A stretch of DNA of 64,000 nt from Nipponacmea schrenckii (taxonomy: Eukaryota > Mollusca > Gastropoda > Lottiidae): contig CM060199.1 in assembly GCA_030562195.1 (NCBI GenBank), forward strand, positions 31,826,338 to 31,890,337. The letters run 5' to 3'. The first letter of the stretch is position 1; each line of letters opens with the position of its first letter. The notes beneath the pieces were generated by a model that did not search any database, was not told where the DNA came from, and saw only the letters and a program-made list of their open reading frames with translations. The translations under genes and the position numbers were made by a program. Shown here piece by piece: positions 60,901 through 64,000 of the stretch.

Positions 60901-63900
60901 TAGGTAGTAACAAAAGGCTAAGTTAGAGGAGTGAATGGAACAAATAGGGGGTTAATCTAAGATAAAAAATGCGAACAGTGGGTCTGCAGTAGGGTTTTCT
61001 ATTATATTTGGAGGTACTCATTATACCTTTGTGCAATGCTTCGAATTACAGTACTCCGAAGACTGATATCAGGATGTTTCTGAAGTAAACTAACTTTCAA
61101 AAATTATGACTAAATCAGATAATAATGAAAATCATAAGTAGTCTCAGTGGTCAAAAGTTCGTGAGTTTCTTCCCTTGAAGTAAAACGTATAAAAAACGTT
61201 ATTATTTAATTAACAAATTTTCATTTACTTTTCATAAAAACCGGTAACAGTTGAAAATGCTTTGGCGCTACTCTAGTGTTAATGATGTCTAAGATACTAT
61301 AATAATAATAATGAGAAACCTATGATGAGATACGATGGACTTAAATTTGGCAAAATATCTAATTTAATTTGATTTGCATATCATCGTGTGAAATGTTGCT
61401 TCTTATAAGAACTATTTGTCATAAAAAAAAGATGTTTTTTTAGAAAACATTTTGATGCTACTTAAATTGAACCCTATTATTTCAAAATCATTAGCAGGTT
61501 TGCGATAGTGGTGTCATAAAACCATTATGTTTAGTCTAATTGCAAAATTAATAGATACACCTAGAAAGTTTAGATGCCAGCGACAAAAATGACAGTGATG
61601 CGAAGAAAATAATATGTAAATATTTGTAAAAAAATGATTAATTTTTTTACTCCAGTTATTGGATTTTTCGGAGATTATACTTGTAGAAAGCTGTCTAAGA
61701 GTTCAGAATCATCGGCGAAATATTTACTGAAATGCGGTGTAGAAAGGTTGGCAACATTCATATTTACAATTTCATAATTATGCATAGAAAAACATGTAGT
61801 ATATTTGCGTATGCTTTTACTGGATTTCAATTTTACTTGTAGATGAGAATGGTATGAGCTTCTTGACGCTATGCAGGATACTTCTGGTAGCAAATCTAAT
61901 AGTGTTTTCAGTACACCGGATTTGATATAAAGTTTAACTTTCTATTTCTCGAAACGTGAGAACCATAAGCCCACAAGCCTACTTGTCCAGCTCATTGTAC
62001 TAAAACCAACTCTGCAATATTGTAGGTCTTTTTTTCCAGAGGTATGATCAGTAAAACCTATACTGTGATAACAAACCAACAAGAAAAGAATAACTGTATG
62101 ACTGATATATGTAGAGGGGAATATCTTCTGTGCGTGGTCAAAACCTGGAAACATTGGACAGCTATTGGTGTACATAGACAACCCAGATGTGATGGAACTT
62201 GTATTCCACCAAAGGAGCCTGAAAGAAATAAAAACTCAATTTACCATGATATTAGCCCAGAACCTCATATTTTCCAAACACGCAAGTAGGTCTTTCAAGT
62301 GTTCATATAATGATATTAGAGAATATTTCGCATTTAAAAACTAAACGACGTCTTCAATATCGTTTGGATTTAGATAACCATTGTTGGTGCAGGACACTTG
62401 TGACTACTTGAGGTGAAACATTTAAACATTGCACCTATGATATCAATGACTTCCACGACCCGACAATGGTTACTGGTTAGCCCTTTGCTATCTTGTCGAT
62501 GTGCTTCTTATCAAGTCCAGTTGGTTCAAATTTGAACTTCTAACGTGTACAGTGCGTTTTCAGGTTACCAATGAAAAATGATAAAGATGATGAAATAGAC
62601 TTCAGATATATGGCATCTATTGGTAATGGTCACATAGCAACTCTACTATATAGTGATACTATTTATATGAATGGTTTATATAATGGCCCCACTGGTAATC
62701 TTCTTTATTACGTATTACTATGTACATCTAAACTTCTTAAAATATATGAAATAGAGCAGGGTTTGCAACCAGGATACAATTACCTCAACCCCCTCCAAGG
62801 GTCTTATATTGATATATTGGGGTTAGTGAGGTGCTTTGCAATTCATTTTATCCCAATGACCAACTCTCTAATGTCACTGTATGGTGTCATTATGATAATA
62901 ATCGAGATTATAAGACTAAGTATTAAATGTTTCTGAAGACTCAGTACTATTTTACAGGGTGGAGTCACCGAGCTAGAATTCCTGCGACCCAAGCTATCTT
63001 TCTCCATCACGATAACAGTGAAAATCGTTTGTATTCCCTTGACGTCAAAAGAGGTATGGTTTAAAACATTATTGCATTAACAGTCATTAAAATGACTAGT
63101 GTTCATTGTGACTAAAATGTACAGAAATTGTAAGTGTCAGTTTTCTAGGTAACACATGCAGAATATTCTATCCAAATTTATGAGTCCAAGTCGACAAGCT
63201 TACAAAATTAGGGAGGTAAATATAAGGGTATAACTAAACGTTCTTTTTGCAGGTATATTTGAAGAAACGTTTACAGTGGAAAATGTTAAAGTTATTCATC
63301 GTAATTATGCTCATCAGTATTACACTAGATTACTAGTAACAGAGATTATACTAACTAGGCCAAACTCCGATACCACTACAGTATCAATTGATGTTAGAAC
63401 CAACCAGGGCGGTCCTAGCGACGATATCACTTTCTCAAATCCCGACAAATATATCAATTCAAATTACAGGTAAGGAAAAGTAAAACCAATGCGTACACAT
63501 ACATCATTTTTTAAATGTGCTTTAAGGGACAGGTAAGCCATTCGTTTGACCAATCATACTTTAATCTCAGATACAGGAAATTGTTAACCACGCTAATCAG
63601 ATAGCTCGAGGTATTTGTGAACGAATTGTGCGATTTTTGTGTATTTCTAGTACTTCTTTCGTCTATTTACATACAATCAAGACCCAGATACGACCAACCA
63701 CAATGCCGAACCTGCCCCAATAAAAGTGTTAAAGCCTTATGTAATCTTAAAATTTTATGTTTTGTAGATATAAATTTGGAGAAACAAAGGTAGCTGAATT
63801 ATTAGATAACAAAACTCAAGAAGTACATGTTTATCATACAATAATAGACACACATCTTGTACTTAATGCTGGTGAAAGTACCAAATCTTATATTTATCTA

Positions 63901-64000
63901 ACGTCTATTGATTTCGAAAACTGGGCGGCTAAGAACACTTTTGACGAAGCTTTGCGAATCATCGATGTACATCCTTCCAATCTGTATAACCGACATGTCG
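40650..64000 (+). CDS. Secreted multi-module GH65 (PGGHG-like)/PGRP-like fusion protein, 3' end outside window
   Basis: I joined 45 exons with GT-AG borders and matching phases into about 2984 residues with no internal stop: 40650-40750, 41903-42030, 42392-42490, 42664-42880, 43142-43714, 43929-44149, 44390-44605, 44873-45108, 45334-45634, 45832-45906, 46350-46510, 46766-46871, 47130-47220, 47733-47847, 48546-48673, 48887-49008, 49189-49290, 49555-49768, 50062-50909, 51060-51287, 51496-51731, 51906-52209, 52592-52681, 53131-53300, 53757-53889, 54113-54203, 54310-54369, 54542-54626, 54814-54914, 55203-55324, 55825-55926, 56236-56452, 56722-57566, 57752-57973, 58274-58512, 58930-59230, 59463-59537, 59896-60065, 60303-60396, 61656-61746, 62040-62285, 62564-62694, 62958-63053, 63253-63469, 63768-64000. 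Order: signal peptide; GH65 1-722; PGRP 723-923; GH65 923-1637; PGRP 1638-1851; GH65 1851-2558; PGRP 2559-2759; GH65 from 2759. Only the first module has a signal peptide and none has its own stop, so one secreted polypeptide is the simplest reading. Separate tandem genes remain possible until transcripts are seen. Confidence 0.82.
46350..48673 (+). CDS. PGRP-like domain 1 plus Cys-containing linker
   Basis: Five exons (46350-46510, 46766-46871, 47130-47220, 47733-47847, 48546-48673). PGRP signatures: VKHIIVKQTG, the paired-Cys loop SCSDYWTC, YNFLIGEDGRIYINSGWN, IGLIGDFVCN, LQHLLKCGIS and YNLISGRQ. In active PGRP amidases the first His of I-H-H-T and the His of G-H-R-D bind zinc. Here the positions read V-K-Q-T and S-G-R-Q, so hydrolase activity should be lost and a binding role is likelier. 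The linker has KCSGRCFQP and ends DISEQPTVFETER, where the next GH65 module starts. Confidence 0.78.
47880..48520. repeat. ATC/CAT-rich intronic low-complexity stretch
   Basis: The intron between 47847 and 48546 is dense in ATCA, CATCA and ACAAC words (CATCAACATCATCAGTATCA and similar), a decayed trinucleotide-like region. No exon was seen in it. Confidence 0.5.
48887..52681 (+). CDS. PGGHG: GH65 module 2 (PGGHG-like, catalytic residues kept)
   Basis: Eight exons, ~715 residues. Motifs: FRYMASVGNGHLATVVYSP, GWSHRARIP, AHQYYNRLLITEI, FYGLSPGGLANG, GHVFWDMETWMYP, CVPCRENQQHITGD, MPPDEHAQSINNSVYTN, GPAMTWGMFSIGWLEL and FITGMGGFLQAIINGYGG. The three carboxylates needed in human protein-glucosylgalactosylhydroxylysine glucosidase (Asp301, Glu430, Glu574 as I recall) correspond to Asp 50528-50530, Glu 51077-51079 and Glu 51915-51917. 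That enzyme removes glucose from Glc-Gal-hydroxylysine of collagens. The substrate of this secreted fusion is inferred, not shown. The two central exons of module 1 are one exon here (50062-50909). Confidence 0.9.
53131..54914 (+). CDS. PGRP-like domain 2 with poly-Glu insertion
   Basis: Six exons (53131-53300, 53757-53889, 54113-54203, 54310-54369, 54542-54626, 54814-54914). Signatures: IKVNVEHTG in place of I-I-H-H-T, WCRDFLTC, YNFIIGGDGRIYEGKGWD, IGILGDYKC, LKRLIKCGIE and LPRIYNQIMEWRKQ, the last resembling the PGRP C-terminal helix. The first zinc His is Glu and no G-H-R-D follows. Six GAA codons (53856-53873) add a Glu tract in the loop after the GW motif. The C-terminal part is split into more exons than in domains 1 and 3. 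The linker ends DISEKPTVFRAK before GH65 module 3. Confidence 0.75.
53418..53564. repeat. Near-perfect inverted repeat (hairpin or MITE-like) in an intron
   Basis: Arms 53418-53473 and 53509-53564 are 56 bases each and complementary, with five mismatches by eye, around a 35-base loop. The arm begins AAAAACACAAGATAT and contains AGGTTTATTACA. It lies in the intron between the first two exons of PGRP-like domain 2. It is probably a foldback or MITE-type element. Confidence 0.75.
55203..59537 (+). CDS. PGGHG: GH65 module 3 (PGGHG-like, catalytic residues kept)
   Basis: Eight exons, ~708 residues, with the same phases as module 2. Motifs: FRYMASVGNGHLATTIFSP, SHRARVPS, AHQYYVRLLVTEV, FYGLSPGGLANG, GHVFWDMETWMYP, CIPCRENQQHITGD, MPPDEYQRSINNSVYTN, GGPAMTWGMFSIGWLEL and FITGMGGFLQTVLFGYGG. 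The catalytic carboxylates are kept: Asp 57185-57187, Glu 57769-57771, Glu 58939-58941. The exon at 56722 opens with a short Cys-rich stretch, CGKWPCWRC, not found in module 2, which has WPSGDYW there. Confidence 0.9.
58632..58745. other. G-rich patch in an intron
   Basis: GGGGGGTAAGGGATAGGGGGG and a later GCGGGGGGTTCCCC stand out in A/T-rich DNA, between exons 58274-58512 and 58930-59230. The patch could be a transposon fragment or a G-quadruplex former. It is not coding. Confidence 0.4.
59896..62285 (+). CDS. PGRP-like domain 3 plus Cys-containing linker
   Basis: Four exons (59896-60065, 60303-60396, 61656-61746, 62040-62285). Signatures: SCPDIIPRSGW, VIIHQIED (first zinc His kept), DCSNYKDC, YNFIIDQIGNVYEGSGWQ, IGFFGDYTCRKL and YLLKCGVER. 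The second zinc His region reads VITNQQ instead of Y-G-H-R-D, so amidase activity is unlikely. The last exon merges the end of the domain with the linker (RCDGTCIPP, then DISPEPHIFQTRK); in domain 1 these are two exons. A long intron (60397-61655) separates exons two and three. Confidence 0.75.
62564..64000 (+). CDS. PGGHG: GH65 module 4 (PGGHG-like), N-terminal part, cut by window end
   Basis: Four exons visible (62564-62694, 62958-63053, 63253-63469, 63768-64000), ~226 residues. Motifs: FRYMASIGNGHIATLLYSD, GWSHRARIP, IFEETFTVENVKVIH, AHQYYTRLLVTEI and SYIYLTSIDFENW. The catalytic half lies beyond the window. Intron phases match modules 1-3. Confidence 0.85.
63535..63740. repeat. Dispersed repeat, copy B
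   Basis: Shares ordered blocks with 37974-38290 (CATTCGTTTGAC at the left, CCGAACCTGCCCC near the right). It lies in the last visible intron of the GH65-PGRP gene, which supports an interspersed element rather than a local duplication. Confidence 0.5.

Noticed and set aside
61843..61930. Open stretch after a TTGTAG acceptor considered as an exon of PGRP-like domain 3
   Set aside because: Phase-correct joining to the exon ending at 61746 gives an immediate stop. The exon at 62040-62285 joins cleanly and aligns with the corresponding exon of domain 1.
40650..64000. Four separate tandem PGGHG genes
   Set aside because: No signal peptide, start context, stop or poly(A) signal was seen between modules, and exon phases run on through the PGRP-like domains. 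Transcript data could still revive this.

Overview
This is animal nuclear DNA. It has GT-AG introns in protein genes, decayed LINE reverse-transcriptase tails, minisatellites and animal-type secreted gene families: leishmanolysin, peptidoglycan-recognition-protein (PGRP)-like domains and PGGHG-type glycoside hydrolase 65. The mix of genes and repeats suggests a spiralian such as a mollusc or annelid, but that is inference; nothing here fixes the species.

Layout. (1) Bases 1-26449 are almost entirely low-complexity coding repeats. Ser-Pro-Pro/Ser-Ile-Pro blocks alternate with short Lys/Glu-rich hinges and long Lys-Gly-Gly-Lys-Ala-Gly-Lys blocks. One plus-strand frame stays open from 2409 to 18296 (first ATG 3987). 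The same lysine repeat continues to 26449, but its frame is broken by many small deletions that look like consensus errors. A 500-base N gap (26450-26949) hides the 3' side. (2) Bases 26950-32500 are gene-poor repeat DNA: a duplicated ~465-base block, clustered ACTTCCGG-type motifs, a LINE tail and decayed dispersed repeats. (3) Bases 32510-36506 hold the last three exons of a leishmanolysin-like (M8) protein with a hydrophobic C-terminal tail. The first visible exon has been amplified, together with its splice acceptor, into a 61-base minisatellite. The next intron holds another LINE tail and a 55-base minisatellite. (4) Bases 36507-40600 are intergenic, with a ~95-base tandem array ending about 230 bases before the next start codon. 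(5) From 40650 to beyond the window end lies one 45-exon (so far) gene for a secreted protein of at least about 2984 residues. It reads signal peptide, GH65, PGRP-like, GH65, PGRP-like, GH65, PGRP-like, GH65 (cut by the window end).

The most striking system is the repeated GH65-PGRP fusion. GH65 modules 2 and 3 keep all three carboxylates known to be needed in human protein-glucosylgalactosylhydroxylysine glucosidase, module 1 has changed one, and all three PGRP-like domains appear to have lost the zinc-amidase ligands. This suggests an extracellular glycosidase carrying non-catalytic recognition domains. The giant neighbouring protein is extremely rich in Lys-Gly, the sequence context of hydroxylysine glycosylation in collagens. 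A functional link between the two loci is speculative.
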